Assembly: GCA_035048485.1 (NCBI GenBank)
Contig: CM068583.1
Span: 26,098,841 to 26,162,840, forward strand
From: Pteria penguin
Taxonomy: Eukaryota; Mollusca; Bivalvia; Pterioida; Pteriidae
Direction of reading: 5' to 3'
DNA length: 64,000 nucleotides
The notes below the pieces were generated by a model. It did no database searches. It was given only the letters and a program-made list of their open reading frames with translations, and was not told where the DNA came from. Of this stretch, positions 63,876-64,000 are shown in pieces. Numbering within the stretch: position 1 is the stretch's first letter; each line of letters starts with the position of its first letter. The position numbers were made by a program, and so were the translations under genes.

Positions 63876-63978
63876 AAAGTAGTAAACAGTTTTAAAACTG
63901 TAAATGTTCACTTCTAGTAAGGAGTTGTCCATCTTCTCATGCCATGCTCGTAAATCATGTCCTTTGTCACGCCGTTTC
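63876..63978 (-). CDS. ITPR-like: IP3R/RyR-superfamily Ca2+-release channel, exon encoding the S2-S3 region (first exon in window)
   Basis: This and the next seven entries are the 3' end of one gene for a large tetrameric Ca2+-release channel of the endoplasmic reticulum. The exon lies between ttcatatag| and |gtaagt, 103 bp, with one leading base of a split codon and 34 residues. It reads KRRDKGHDLRAWHEKMDNSL and then ...VNIYSFKTVYYF. The stretch MDNSLLEVNIYSF corresponds to the cytosolic lead into S3, and TVYYF begins S3, which continues in the next exon. The DNS motif is like ryanodine receptors just before their S3. The upstream part of the gene (ligand-binding core and RIH domains) lies beyond the right edge. 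Too short for a long open frame; assigned by splice sites, phase and neighbours. Confidence 0.82.
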
Positions 63979-64000
63979 CTATATGAACATTTATTTTTAG

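Overview
This 64 kb window is eukaryotic, AT-rich and gene-poor, and looks like part of a bivalve (or other mollusc) nuclear genome. The reasons are two tRNA-headed SINE families with (ATCA/ACCA)-type tails, the recurring GGTCAAGGTCA / CAGACAGACAGAC transposon modules, many minisatellites, long introns with GT-AG junctions, and two animal genes. The species call is an inference from repeat style; nothing here fixes the genus. There are no operons, rRNA genes, functional tRNA genes or CRISPR arrays.

Two real genes are present, both on the minus strand. (1) The 5' coding end of a CELF3/4/5/6-type RNA-binding protein: exon 1 at 46373-46673 (start codon, His-rich leader, first half of RRM1) and exon 2 at 13405-13487 (second half of RRM1, 83 bp). 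They are joined by an intron of about 32.9 kb, and the rest of the gene lies beyond the left edge. (2) The complete 3' end (eight exons, 330 residues, stop codon included) of a tetrameric Ca2+-release channel of the IP3-receptor/ryanodine-receptor superfamily, running from 63978 down to 52464. It has S3, S4, S5, pore, S6, the C-x2-C...H-x4-H zinc finger and a C-terminal helix. Six of the eight exons are too short to appear as long open frames and were found from splice sites and protein motifs. The usual selectivity-filter motif GGGVGD is not present where it should be.

Layout. 1-13404: sequence downstream of CELF exon 2 (SINEs, microsatellites, a 788 bp inverted-repeat element, one exon-like segment near 7 kb). 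13488-46372: CELF intron 1, holding a 3.5 kb 47/40-bp satellite, 32-, 38- and 26-bp arrays, a 124 bp near-perfect palindrome, two smaller hairpins, a second copy of the inverted-repeat element and a candidate in-frame alternative terminal exon at 22212-22321. 46674-52463: intergenic. 52464-64000: channel gene, whose introns hold a 54-bp array, a full SINE with 16-bp target duplication, a 37-bp array, a 999 bp MITE with perfect ends, and a tandem array grown out of the gene's own 3' splice site next to the pore exon.

The most notable feature is that array (59906-61360). Each distal unit carries a branch-point-like TACTAAT, a pyrimidine tract, CAG, 13-14 nt matching the start of the pore exon, and then GTAAGC, so it is a string of complete decoy micro-exons beside a channel exon whose encoded filter is also divergent. 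CELF exons would act in nuclear and cytoplasmic RNA processing and the channel in the ER membrane; nothing in the sequence shows that the two genes work together.
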